From Canibacter sp052085365 (GTDB taxonomy: Bacteria; Actinomycetota; Actinomycetes; Actinomycetales; Microbacteriaceae): DNA of 60,022 nucleotides. The stretch covers positions 1 through 60,022 of the forward strand of contig JBQDFP010000013.1 of assembly GCA_052085365.1 (NCBI GenBank), read 5' to 3'. The translations under genes and the position numbers were made by a program. Below the pieces are notes generated by a model that had not been told where the DNA came from, did no database searches, and worked only from the letters and a program-made list of their open reading frames with translations. How positions within the stretch are numbered: the first letter of the stretch is position 1; every line of letters starts with the position of its first letter. This document shows, piece after piece, positions 50,761-59,149 of this stretch.

Positions 50761-52113
50761 TCAGCGCAGTGCCTGGCGCTGGGGTCGCACTGTTACAACA
50801 AGCAGAATGAGGCCCAGTAACAGCACCAGAACAATGCCAAAAATGCCGAAGATGGTGGATCCACCAATCAGAATAAACAGGGACCACATTGCGGGCGACA
50901 AGAATGACACCGCCCGCCCTGTCGTGGCGTAGAGCCCAAAGATCTCGCCTTCTTTCCCCGCAGGGATGAGCCGTGCAAGATACGTACGGCTGGCGGACTG
51001 GACTGGCCCGACAAAGATGCACAACAGTAGGCCGAAGATCCAGAAAATCATGGCCCCTTGCGTGTGCAGCGCAAACACCATCGCGCCGCAAATCACCATC
51101 GAAACGAGCGAAACCACCATAATGATGCGTGCACCAACCCGGTCTTCTATAGCGCCTACGCTGATTGTTGCGAGACCTGAGACGACGTTTGCGACTATTG
51201 CGAAAATAATGACCGTGGTCTGTTCAAACCCGAACGTGGTGCCCGCAATAATCGCGCCGAAGGTGAATACCCCCGCAAGCCCGTCACGAAATACGGCGCT
51301 CGCGATTAAAAACCAGACCGTCGCTCGTGATTGACGCCAGAGTTTACTGAGACTGAGAAACAGCGCCCGGTATGCGGCGAAAAGACTCTCTCGTTTCTCA
51401 GTCGGAAGCGAGGCGGGTTCAGGGACGGCAAAAAATACGGGGATTGCGAACACGCCAAACCACACCGCGCACAGCAGCATGGCACCGCGAACATCCCAGG
51501 AGCCGTCGCTGGTAACCCCAAACCAGCCGACATCTGGCTGAATGAAACCGATGAGGACGAGAGCGAGTAGGACGATTCCGCCGAGGTAGCCCATACCCCA
51601 ACCAATGCCTGAGACTTTGCCGAGGTTCTGTTTTGTTGAGATCTGCGAAATCATCGCGTTGTAGCTGACGCTGCCGAATTCGAATGCGATGTTTCCGACC
51701 GCAAGCAGGACGAGACCGAGTATGAGAAAGCGTGGGTCAGGCGCGACGAACACCATGAGCGCCATGCTGATCACCACAGCGCTGGTGTTGATGCCGAGCC
51801 ACAGCTTTCGTTTACCCGCAGCGTCCGTCACTCGACCCAGCACCGGGGCAATAACCGCAATGATGATGCCTGCGACCAGCATCGCATTCCCAAGTGCGAC
51901 CGAAACTTCATTTTCGGGGCCGAAAAGCCCGCTCGTCAGGTATACGGAGAATACGAATGTGGTGACGACGGCCTGAAACGCGGCAGAACCCCAGTCCCAC
52001 AAGGACCAGGCAAAGACGGTTCGTTTGGCTGCGGGACTCGTTCGGGTCGGACCAAACAGCTCGAGATGGTCGTCGTGTGAGCTAGCTGCGGGGTGGTGCT
52101 CGTGGACACTCAT
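50761..52113 (-). CDS. UMF1/Atg22-type major facilitator permease
   Basis: A 450-residue membrane protein with twelve predicted helices. The N-terminal helix region FAWSLWDWGSAAFQAVVTTFVF is the hallmark of the Atg22/UMF1 family, followed by GRVTDAAGKRKLWL and the GSVSYNAMISQIS segment. Yeast Atg22 exports amino acids from the vacuole; bacterial members are mostly uncharacterised. A histidine-rich N-terminal extension (VHEHHPAASSHDDH) precedes the first helix. The start is set at the ATG at 52113; a GTG at 52137 would add eight residues. It ends six bases from the convergent hydrolase stop. Confidence 0.88.
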   Translation of the reverse strand: MSVHEHHPAASSHDDHLELFGPTRTSPAAKRTVFAWSLWDWGSAAFQAVVTTFVFSVYLTSGLFGPENEVSVALGNAMLVAGIIIAVIAPVLGRVTDAAGKRKLWLGINTSAVVISMALMVFVAPDPRFLILGLVLLAVGNIAFEFGSVSYNAMISQISTKQNLGKVSGIGWGMGYLGGIVLLALVLIGFIQPDVGWFGVTSDGSWDVRGAMLLCAVWFGVFAIPVFFAVPEPASLPTEKRESLFAAYRALFLSLSKLWRQSRATVWFLIASAVFRDGLAGVFTFGAIIAGTTFGFEQTTVIIFAIVANVVSGLATISVGAIEDRVGARIIMVVSLVSMVICGAMVFALHTQGAMIFWIFGLLLCIFVGPVQSASRTYLARLIPAGKEGEIFGLYATTGRAVSFLSPAMWSLFILIGGSTIFGIFGIVLVLLLGLILLVVTVRPQRQALR

Positions 52114-52283
52114 GTCTGTAGCGTAGCTGTCCGGCACGTGTTCTGTGAGGTTTCAATGCCCGTGTTGATGCCTTCGTGTTGCACATCACCGTTCGCTAGA
52201 CTTGGGTTTTCGCATCTGTCACGATGCCGATAGATATCCCCTCTGTTGGGGCCATTCACCAACCCAAAGGTTGATCTCACAGC

Positions 52284-53771
52284 ATGTCTTCGCCAACTTC
52301 AGACAGCAGCCCGTACGAACATCGGCGTGTGGTGATAATTCCCGCACCTGTGAAGGTGATGTTGGCGGTGCTCGTGTCGACGGCGTTCGTGATGATGCTT
52401 AATGAGACCACAGTGGCTGTTGCGCTGCCGGCGATTATGGACGATTTTTCGATCTTGGCGTCGACAGGGCAGTGGCTCTTAACCGGTTTTCTGCTCACGA
52501 TGGCCGTCGTGCTGCCGGCCACTGGCTGGGTGCTTGAACGTTTCACGACGCGTTCGGTATTCCTGTTTGCGACGATTGTTTTTCTGTTGGGAACTATTGC
52601 CGCCGCACTCGCTCCGACGTTCTTGGTGATGCTGATTGCGCGGGTGGCGCAAGCGATCGGCACGGCGATCATTATGCCGCTGCTGATGACGGTCACGATG
52701 ACGCTCGTTCCGGCCGAGCGGCGCGGCACGGTTATGGGATTGATTGGGGTGGTGATGGCGGTTGCGCCTGCCCTTGGTCCGACCGTGGCTGGCGCGGTGT
52801 TAGCTTTCACGAGCTGGCACGGAATATTTTTGGTGATGGTTCCGCTCGTTGCCATCGCAACGCTCATTGGTGCGTTCAAGCTGAAAAACATTGGGTCCCG
52901 AACAGCATCGCGTTTTGATGTGCTGTCGATGGTGTTGTCGATCTTCGCTTTTGGTGGCCTGGTCTATGGACTGAGCTCATTCAATGCCATTTTTGGTGGT
53001 GGATCTGCTGCGCGTGTGCCGCTGATTATCTTGACGGTCGGTGTTGTGGGTCTGGGCTTGTTTATTTGGCGCCAGCTGGTCAAAGGGAAGCAGGGCAAAG
53101 CCCTGCTAGATTTACGCCCCTTGAAAGTGCGTAACTTCACGTTGTCTTTGATTGTGATGATGGGTCTCATGGCGGCTCTGTTGGGTGTGGTGAGCACGCT
53201 GCCGCTCTATCTACAGGGGTCGCTTTTGGTGACCGCTTTAGTGACCGGTCTGGTGCTGTTGCCGGGCGCGCTGCTTGAAGGCGCATTGTCGCCGTTTGCC
53301 GGCAGGCTCTATGATCGCTTCGGCCCACAGCCGCTCATTGCGCCGGGAATGTTTATTGTTATGGGCAGCTTGTTCTGGCTGTCGGCAGTGAGTGAACGCA
53401 GCAGTGTCTGGCTTGTCGCTGGAATTTATATTCTGTTCTCGGTTGGCCTGGCCGCATTGTTTACCCCGGTAATGACGACCGCTCTCGGGTCGCTTCCCGC
53501 AAATCTTTACGGTCATGGTTCAGCGATTTTCAATACTTTGCAGCAACTGGCTGGCGCGGCAGGCACGGCACTGATGATCACGATTTACGGAAATGTCGGT
53601 GCTCGTGCTGTTGCCGGTGGCGCCTCTGAAACTGCAGCGCAAGCCGAGGGCGCAAGTGTTGCGTTCTTTGCGTCGGGAGTCGTTGCGCTGTGCGCGCTGG
53701 TGTTCTCCCTCTTTATTAAGCGGATCCCGATCGGGCCCGCAACGATTGTTGAAGAAAAACCCACTCACTAG
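52284..53771 (+). CDS. MFS drug:H+ antiporter, DHA2 (14-helix) family
   Basis: A 495-residue membrane exporter with about 14 hydrophobic segments. Family motifs are MLNETTVAVALPAIMDDF in helix 1, TGQWLLTGFLLTMAVVLPATGWVLERF (motif D1/A region, split across helices), the LIARVAQAIGTAIIMPLL helix, and motif C GVVMAVAPALGPTVAGAV. Such proteins expel cationic drugs or lipids with proton exchange; the substrate is unknown. The ATG at 52284 lacks a strong nearby ribosome-binding site, and an AAAGG lies 14 or more bases upstream. A leader of about 75 bases with hairpin potential precedes it. It lies immediately before the dnaK promoter region. Confidence 0.92.
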   Translation: MSSPTSDSSPYEHRRVVIIPAPVKVMLAVLVSTAFVMMLNETTVAVALPAIMDDFSILASTGQWLLTGFLLTMAVVLPATGWVLERFTTRSVFLFATIVFLLGTIAAALAPTFLVMLIARVAQAIGTAIIMPLLMTVTMTLVPAERRGTVMGLIGVVMAVAPALGPTVAGAVLAFTSWHGIFLVMVPLVAIATLIGAFKLKNIGSRTASRFDVLSMVLSIFAFGGLVYGLSSFNAIFGGGSAARVPLIILTVGVVGLGLFIWRQLVKGKQGKALLDLRPLKVRNFTLSLIVMMGLMAALLGVVSTLPLYLQGSLLVTALVTGLVLLPGALLEGALSPFAGRLYDRFGPQPLIAPGMFIVMGSLFWLSAVSERSSVWLVAGIYILFSVGLAALFTPVMTTALGSLPANLYGHGSAIFNTLQQLAGAAGTALMITIYGNVGARAVAGGASETAAQAEGASVAFFASGVVALCALVFSLFIKRIPIGPATIVEEKPTH

Positions 53772-53786
53772 CCCCAAATCTTAAAG

Positions 53787-53807
53787 TTGAGTGAGAGTGG
53801 CTCAAGA
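53787..53807 (+). promoter_or_regulatory. HAIR operator 1 (HspR site)
   Basis: GTTGAGT, seven bases, GCTCAAG: one mismatch per arm to the HAIR consensus CTTGAGT-N7-ACTCAAG bound by HspR. Confidence 0.85.
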
Positions 53808-53812
53808 ATGAC

Positions 53813-53833
53813 TTGATACGACTTGACTCAAGT
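53813..53833 (+). promoter_or_regulatory. HAIR operator 2 (HspR site)
   Basis: CTTGATA, seven bases, ACTCAAG. The right arm matches the HAIR consensus exactly. It overlaps the TTGACT (53824-53829) proposed as the dnaK -35 box. Confidence 0.9.
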
Positions 53834-53851
53834 TTTAATACGAGTAAAGTT
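53824..53851 (+). promoter_or_regulatory. Probable dnaK operon promoter
   Basis: TTGACT (53824-53829), 16 bases, TAAAGT (53846-53851). The -35 box lies within HAIR 2 and the -10 box touches HAIR 3, so HspR binding would exclude RNA polymerase. About 110 bases of leader precede dnaK. Confidence 0.65.
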
Positions 53852-53870
53852 GAGTGCGTAAGGCTCAAGG
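53850..53870 (+). promoter_or_regulatory. HAIR operator 3 (HspR site)
   Basis: GTTGAGT, seven bases, GCTCAAG, with the same arms as HAIR 1. It lies over the expected transcription start of the dnaK operon. Confidence 0.85.
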
Positions 53871-53966
53871 TCTGGAATGGACGATTCATAACTGGGCCGG
53901 AAGACCACACAAGCTTCGGCTGCCAACTAGTAGCCGATATCAGCAACACATAAGGAGTACACCAAT

Positions 53967-55820
53967 ATGGCACGTGCAGTAGGCATTGACCTGGGTACCA
54001 CCAACTCGGTGGTTTCAGTTCTTGAGGGTGGCGAACCCAAAGTAATTGCGAACGCTGAAGGCGCTCGCACCACCCCATCAATCGTTGCGTTCACCAAAGA
54101 CGGCGAAGTTCTCGTCGGTGAAACCGCAAAGCGTCAGGCAGTCACCAACGTTGACCGCACGATCGCATCAGTCAAACGTCACATGGGCACCGACTGGAGC
54201 GTTGACGTTGACGACAAGAAGTACACGGCGCAAGAAATCAGCGCGCGTACCCTGCAGAAACTGAAGCGCGACGCAGAAACCTACCTGGGTGACAAAGTCA
54301 CCGACGCGGTGATCACCGTTCCCGCATACTTTAACGATGCCGAACGCCAGGCCACGAAGGAAGCCGGCGAAATCTCCGGCCTCAATGTATTGCGTATCGT
54401 GAACGAGCCAACTGCGGCAGCACTCGCATACGGTCTCGACAAGGGTAAAGAAGACGAACTGATTCTCGTATTCGACCTCGGTGGCGGCACCTTCGACGTG
54501 TCACTGCTCGAAGTGGGTAAAGATGACGACTTCTCGACCATTCAGGTGCGTTCAACCGCAGGTGACAACCGTCTCGGTGGCGACGACTGGGACCAGCGAG
54601 TCGTTGACTGGCTGATCGAACAGTTCAAGAGCTCAACCGGTGTTGACGTTTCTGGCGACAAGATCGCTCTGCAGCGTCTGAAAGAAGCCGCAGAGCAGGC
54701 GAAGAAGGAACTCTCAACTTCAAGCTCTGCTCATGTGCAGCTCCCGTACCTGTCACTGACCGAAAACGGCCCAGCAAACCTTGACGAGACGATTTCTCGT
54801 GCGAAGTTTGAGGACCTCACGAAGGATCTGCTCGAGCGCACTAAGCGTCCGTTCAACGATGTCATTCAGGAAGCCGGCGTGAACGTATCTGACATTGCAC
54901 ACGTCGTGCTCGTCGGTGGTTCGACCCGTATGCCAGCTGTGTCGGAGCTCGTAAAGCAGCTCACCGGTGGTCGTGAACCGAACAAGGGTGTTAACCCGGA
55001 CGAGGTTGTAGCCGTCGGTGCTGCCCTGCAGGCCGGCGTCCTCAAGGGCGAACGCAAGGACGTTCTGCTCATCGACGTCACCCCACTATCACTTGGTATC
55101 GAAACCAAGGGTGGCATCATGACCAAGCTGATCAAGCGCAACACCGCTATTCCGACCAAGCGCAGTGAGACGTTCACAACTGCAGAAGACAACCAGCCGT
55201 CGGTATCGATTCAGGTCTTCCAGGGTGAGCGTGAATTCACGCGCGACAACAAAAACCTCGGCACCTTCGAGCTGACCGGAATTGCACCGGCACCGCGTGG
55301 TTTGCCGCAGGTTGAGGTCACCTTCGACATTGACGCTAACGGCATCGTTCAGGTGTCAGCAAAGGATAAAGGCACCAACAAGGAGCAGTCGATCACGATC
55401 TCCGGTGGCTCAAGCCTGTCGCAGGAAGACATTGATCGCATGGTGAAGGATGCTGAAGAGCACGCTGCTGAAGACGAGCAGCGTCGTGAAGCAGCTGAAC
55501 AGCGCAACACCGCTGAACAGCTCGCTTACTCAGTCGAGAAGCTCCTGCAAGACAATGACGACAAACTCCCTGAAGACGTCAAAACCGAGGTGCAGGGTGA
55601 CCTAGACAGCCTCAAGGAAGCACTCGCCGGTGACGACGACGCAGCCATCAAGTCAGCAAGCGACAAGCTGAACGAAAGCCAGGGCAAGCTCGGCGAAGCA
55701 ATCTACGCTGCTGCTCAGGAGGAAGGCGCAGCTGCTGAAGGCGACGCTGACGCAAGCAGCACCGATGATGACGACGTTGTTGACGCAGAAGTTGTTGACG
55801 ACGAAGAGGAGCAGAAGTAG
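53967..55820 (+). CDS. dnaK: Chaperone protein DnaK (Hsp70)
   Basis: A 617-residue ATP-driven chaperone. It starts MARAVGIDLGTTNSVV, the phosphate-loop signature; the further signatures IFDLGGGTFDVS-like (LVFDLGGGTFDVSLL) and VVLVGGSTRMPAV are intact. The interdomain linker is DVLLIDVTPLSLGIE. An acidic disordered tail ends VVDAEVVDDEEEQK. It refolds and protects proteins, driven by DnaJ and exchanged by GrpE, both encoded just downstream. The ATG has AAGGAGTACACC upstream. Three HspR operators control the operon, so it should be heat-inducible. Confidence 0.99.
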   Translation: MARAVGIDLGTTNSVVSVLEGGEPKVIANAEGARTTPSIVAFTKDGEVLVGETAKRQAVTNVDRTIASVKRHMGTDWSVDVDDKKYTAQEISARTLQKLKRDAETYLGDKVTDAVITVPAYFNDAERQATKEAGEISGLNVLRIVNEPTAAALAYGLDKGKEDELILVFDLGGGTFDVSLLEVGKDDDFSTIQVRSTAGDNRLGGDDWDQRVVDWLIEQFKSSTGVDVSGDKIALQRLKEAAEQAKKELSTSSSAHVQLPYLSLTENGPANLDETISRAKFEDLTKDLLERTKRPFNDVIQEAGVNVSDIAHVVLVGGSTRMPAVSELVKQLTGGREPNKGVNPDEVVAVGAALQAGVLKGERKDVLLIDVTPLSLGIETKGGIMTKLIKRNTAIPTKRSETFTTAEDNQPSVSIQVFQGEREFTRDNKNLGTFELTGIAPAPRGLPQVEVTFDIDANGIVQVSAKDKGTNKEQSITISGGSSLSQEDIDRMVKDAEEHAAEDEQRREAAEQRNTAEQLAYSVEKLLQDNDDKLPEDVKTEVQGDLDSLKEALAGDDDAAIKSASDKLNESQGKLGEAIYAAAQEEGAAAEGDADASSTDDDDVVDAEVVDDEEEQK

Positions 55821-55822
55821 CC

Positions 55823-56440
55823 ATGACGAACGAGGAACAACGCCCACACGGCGATGAAGAGGTTCCTCACTCGGACGGGTCGGAAGCTCAGGCTTCCGAC
55901 CCTGATCCGCAGGATGAACCCCTTACTGTGGACGACATCTTGGGTGAAGAACAGACCGAAGCGGCCCGTCAGGCCGACGAAGAATCAGATTCGGAAGAAC
56001 CTGAAGACGCTGCGGACGACGAAGCGAACCCCTACCTTGAAGATCTGCGCCGCATTACTGCTGAGTACGCGAACTACCGTAAGCGCACTGAAGAGAATGC
56101 AGACATCGAACGAATCCGGGCACAGGCTCGCGTGATGCACCCGCTGTTGACCGTGCTTGATGATCTTGACCGGGCTGATGCGCATGGTGATCTTGAAGAG
56201 GGAAGCGCGTTCGCCACGATTGCGCAGAAACTGCGCACGATCCTGTCCAAACAGGGGCTTGAAGCCTTCGGCGAAAAAGGCGATCTATTTGACCCGCAAC
56301 ATCACGAGGCGATTGCTCAGATGCCGGTTCCCGGCACCGAGGAAGACACCGTTCTCGATGTTGTTGAGCGGGGATACCGTCTCGAAAACGTCGAACTCCG
56401 CCCCGCGAAAGTAGCGGTGGCGGTGAGAGAAGATGGCTAG
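55823..56440 (+). CDS. grpE: Nucleotide exchange factor GrpE
   Basis: A 205-residue co-chaperone that releases ADP from DnaK. The first ~65 residues are acidic and disordered (many Glu/Asp). The long dimerisation helix begins around EDLRRITAEYANYRKRTEENADIE in two parts, and the C-terminal beta-wing has the HHEAIAQMPVPGTEEDTV region, DVVERGYRLE and the LRPAKVAVAV end. It starts three bases after the dnaK stop and overlaps the start of dnaJ by eight bases, so all three are translated together. Confidence 0.97.
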   Translation: MTNEEQRPHGDEEVPHSDGSEAQASDPDPQDEPLTVDDILGEEQTEAARQADEESDSEEPEDAADDEANPYLEDLRRITAEYANYRKRTEENADIERIRAQARVMHPLLTVLDDLDRADAHGDLEEGSAFATIAQKLRTILSKQGLEAFGEKGDLFDPQHHEAIAQMPVPGTEEDTVLDVVERGYRLENVELRPAKVAVAVREDG

Positions 56441-57386
56441 TCAGGATTGGCTTGAAAAGGATTTCTACAAGGTCCTCGGCGTAGATCGTGACGCTTCAGA
56501 CAAAGAACTCACCAAGAAATACCACAAGCTCGCACACAAGTATCACCCCGACTCAAACCCGGGAGATGCTGCAGCCGAGGCAAAGTTCAAAGAGATCAGC
56601 GAAGCGTTCTCGGTCCTATCGGACCCTGAACAGCGGGCAGAATACGACCAAATCCGCACAATGAGTCAGGGCGGTGCCCGATTCACATCAGGTGGATCAG
56701 GTGCCGGTGGTTTCGAAGACGTCTTCGGCGGCATGTTTGGTGGCGGTGCACAGAATATGCACTTCCAGCAGGGTGGAGCTGGCGGTTATGAAGACATCTT
56801 CAACATGTTTGGTGGCGGAGGTCGTGGATTCGGCGGACCACAGCCAGGCCGTGATTTGAGTGCCAGCACCACGCTGGACTTCATGTCAGCCGTAAACGGT
56901 GACACGGTCACGCTGCAGACCTCGAACCGCACCACAAAAGTTCGTATTCCAGCGGGTATCGCAGACGGTAAAAAGATCAGAGTACGTGGTAAGGGCGAAG
57001 CTAGTCCAAACGGCGGACCAGCCGGCGACCTGATCTTGACGGTGCACGTTCGACCACACCCGGTATTTGAACGCGACGGAAAACACCTGCGCGTCAAACT
57101 TCCGGTCACGGTCACCGAAGCGGCGCTTGGCGCGACTGTCGAAGTGCCCACATTGGGGGGCAAACCCGTCAAACTGCGGGTGCAGCCTGGAACGCCGAGC
57201 GGCCGGGTCCTGCGTGTGAAGGGACGGGGAGTTCCGTTGAAGAGCGGAACAGGCGATTTGCTTGCAGAAGTGCAGGTGATCGTGCCGTCACATTTGACAA
57301 AGGAACAAACGGAAGCGCTCGAGGCCTACCGAGAGGTCGAGCCGAAAGAAAATCCACGCGAGAATCTTCTCGCACAGGCACAATAG
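56433..57386 (+). CDS. dnaJ: DnaJ-family co-chaperone without zinc finger (CbpA-like)
   Basis: A 317-residue J-domain protein that activates the DnaK ATPase. The J domain (about 9-75) has DFYKVLGVDRDASD and the HPD motif in HKYHPDSNP. A Gly/Phe-rich region (about 82-140) contains two DIF/EDVF motifs (FEDVFGGMFGGG, YEDIFNMFGGG). The C-terminal substrate domains (about 145-300) follow directly. The four CxxCxGxG zinc-binding repeats of classical DnaJ are absent, so it is of the CbpA/class B type despite its place in the dnaK operon. The start lies inside the end of grpE (8-base overlap). Confidence 0.95.
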   Translation: MASQDWLEKDFYKVLGVDRDASDKELTKKYHKLAHKYHPDSNPGDAAAEAKFKEISEAFSVLSDPEQRAEYDQIRTMSQGGARFTSGGSGAGGFEDVFGGMFGGGAQNMHFQQGGAGGYEDIFNMFGGGGRGFGGPQPGRDLSASTTLDFMSAVNGDTVTLQTSNRTTKVRIPAGIADGKKIRVRGKGEASPNGGPAGDLILTVHVRPHPVFERDGKHLRVKLPVTVTEAALGATVEVPTLGGKPVKLRVQPGTPSGRVLRVKGRGVPLKSGTGDLLAEVQVIVPSHLTKEQTEALEAYREVEPKENPRENLLAQAQ

Positions 57387-57391
57387 CGAGT

Positions 57392-57420
57392 CGCGGGGCG
57401 CCCTGTCGGGGCGCCCCGCG
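57392..57420 (+). terminator. Strong hairpin between dnaJ and hspR
   Basis: CGCGGGGCGCCC (57392-57403) pairs perfectly with GGGCGCCCCGCG (57409-57420) around the loop TGTCG, followed by CTATATTT. It begins six bases after the dnaJ stop. It should terminate or attenuate the chaperone transcript ahead of hspR. Confidence 0.85.
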
Positions 57421-57468
57421 CTATATTTACAGCAGTAGTTGCAAGAATTTGAGCAGGAGGTGAGTGAA

Positions 57469-57897
57469 ATGGCAGCACAGTCGATGGACCGCTATTCACC
57501 GATCTTTCCGATTGCTCATGCCGCTGACCTTGCTGAAATGCATCCGCAAACACTGCGTCAATATGACCGCATCGGGCTCGTAAAACCGGTGCGTACGCGG
57601 GGAAATACGCGTCGGTACTCATTGCATGATGTTGAACAGCTCCGCGAAGTTGCGCGGCTGTCAACTGAGGGGCTCAGTCTCGAGGGTATTCGGCGGGTTT
57701 TGCAGCTAGAAAACGAGGTGCGCGCACTGCAGCACCGAGTCCGAGAACTTGAACGGGCCGTGTCAGAGTCGATGGTTGGCCGTGATCGCCGCGTGTTTGC
57801 GGCAGGCAGCGCTGGTGATGTTGTGAGTGTCAAACGAGGCACCCGTGTACGTCGCAGTAATGAAATCATGATCTGGCGACCGCAATCCGGTCGTTAG
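57469..57897 (+). CDS. hspR: Heat-shock repressor HspR (MerR family)
   Basis: A 142-residue MerR-type repressor that binds HAIR operators, with DnaK as co-repressor in studied actinobacteria. The helix-turn-helix reads IAHAADLAEMHPQTLRQYDRIGLV with the wing TRGNTRRYSLHDVEQL, and a coiled coil follows (LQLENEVRALQHRVRELERAV). The ATG at 57469 has AGGAGGTGAGTGA upstream, a very strong ribosome-binding site. A hairpin terminator separates it from dnaJ, so its level depends on read-through or its own promoter. Its targets here are the three HAIR sites before dnaK. Confidence 0.96.
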   Translation: MAAQSMDRYSPIFPIAHAADLAEMHPQTLRQYDRIGLVKPVRTRGNTRRYSLHDVEQLREVARLSTEGLSLEGIRRVLQLENEVRALQHRVRELERAVSESMVGRDRRVFAAGSAGDVVSVKRGTRVRRSNEIMIWRPQSGR

Positions 57898-57925
57898 GAA
57901 CTCCCGGACAACAAAGGACGAGCAT

Positions 57926-59107
57926 TTGACCTTACCGACTCACCGCCCCCTGCGTATTTTGATCGGCTGTGACACATTCAGCCCAGATATTAACGGGGCA
58001 GCTCGTTTCGCTGAACGACTCGCGGCGGGCTTGGAGCGTCGTGGTGAGGATGTGCACGTAGCGGCACCGTCGGTGACACATGCGCGAACAGGTGCGTTCC
58101 GTGAACAGGTTGAGGGCGAAACGCTTACGGTGCACCGGCTCGCGTCGTGGCGCCTATATATGCATGACTGGTTGCGTTTTGTGCTGCCGTGGACTGCCCG
58201 TGCCAAAGCTCGCCGATTGCTTGATCAGGTACAGCCTGACGTCGTACATATTCAATCTCACATCGTGATCGGACGTGCACTCGCTTACGAGGCGGCGCAG
58301 CGCGATATTCGCATTGTTGCGACCAACCATGTGATGCCAGAGAACATTGTGGATCTGTGGGCGATGCCCGTATTTGTGCGGAACTTAGTGGTCCGTTGGG
58401 GCTGGCTTGACGCCGATAAGGTGCTGCGCACTGCTGAGGCGATCACCACACCAACGAAGCGGGCCGCTAAGTTTCTTGAATCGAATACTCCACGCCGCGG
58501 TGTCCTTCCAGTGAGCTGCGGAATTGACGCGTCGCAGTACCGGGCAGACCTGTCACCAAAACCAGAAAAACACCTGGTGTTTGTTGGTCGTATGACGCAA
58601 GAGAAACACGTCGATGTGCTCTTGCGTGCCCTGTCGCGTTTGGATCAGTCAGTGAAACTTGACCTGATCGGTCAGGGCGATCAGCGTGTGAAGATTGAGC
58701 AGCTTGCAAAAGATCTCGGTGTGTTCGAGCGTGTGATTTTCCACGGGAAAACCAGCGAAGATGAACTGCGTGCCACGCTCACGAGCTCGAGTGTGTTCGT
58801 AATCGCTTCCATTGCCGAGCTACAGTCGATTGCGACGATGGAAGCGATGGCTTCGGGGCTGCCGATAGTTGCGGCAAATGCCATGGCATTGCCACACCTC
58901 GTAGATGAGGGGAAGAACGGGTATCTGTTCTCTCCGGGTGATGACGCTGAGCTTGCAGAGAAAGTGCAAACGATTCTTGATTTGCCGCATGATGAATACG
59001 CTGACATGCAGCAAGCATCACTTGACGGAATTCAGGTGCACGACATTGAGCGCACCCTCGATACGTTCCAGTCTCTCTATCGTGGTGAAGCGGTCACGCC
59101 AAAGTAG
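57926..59107 (+). CDS. GT4-family glycosyltransferase
   Basis: A 393-residue retaining glycosyltransferase (GT-B fold). The N-terminal domain has ILIGCDTFSPDINGAARFAERLAAGL and DVVHIQSHIVIGRAL. The C-terminal nucleotide-sugar domain has LVFVGRMTQEKHVDVLLRAL and the EX7E-type region SIAELQSIATMEAMASGLP. Its pattern resembles actinobacterial glycolipid mannosyl/glucosyltransferases of the PimB/MgtA kind and diacylglycerol glucosyltransferases. The EX7E motif starts AELQS, where the first glutamate is followed by leucine and glutamine as in these groups. The start is a TTG at 57926 after AAAGGACGAGCA. Donor and acceptor are not determined. Confidence 0.9.
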   Translation: MTLPTHRPLRILIGCDTFSPDINGAARFAERLAAGLERRGEDVHVAAPSVTHARTGAFREQVEGETLTVHRLASWRLYMHDWLRFVLPWTARAKARRLLDQVQPDVVHIQSHIVIGRALAYEAAQRDIRIVATNHVMPENIVDLWAMPVFVRNLVVRWGWLDADKVLRTAEAITTPTKRAAKFLESNTPRRGVLPVSCGIDASQYRADLSPKPEKHLVFVGRMTQEKHVDVLLRALSRLDQSVKLDLIGQGDQRVKIEQLAKDLGVFERVIFHGKTSEDELRATLTSSSVFVIASIAELQSIATMEAMASGLPIVAANAMALPHLVDEGKNGYLFSPGDDAELAEKVQTILDLPHDEYADMQQASLDGIQVHDIERTLDTFQSLYRGEAVTPK

Positions 59108-59149
59108 ATGACGAACGCTTCGGCCTCGAGAGATACCTCGTAAGGAAGT

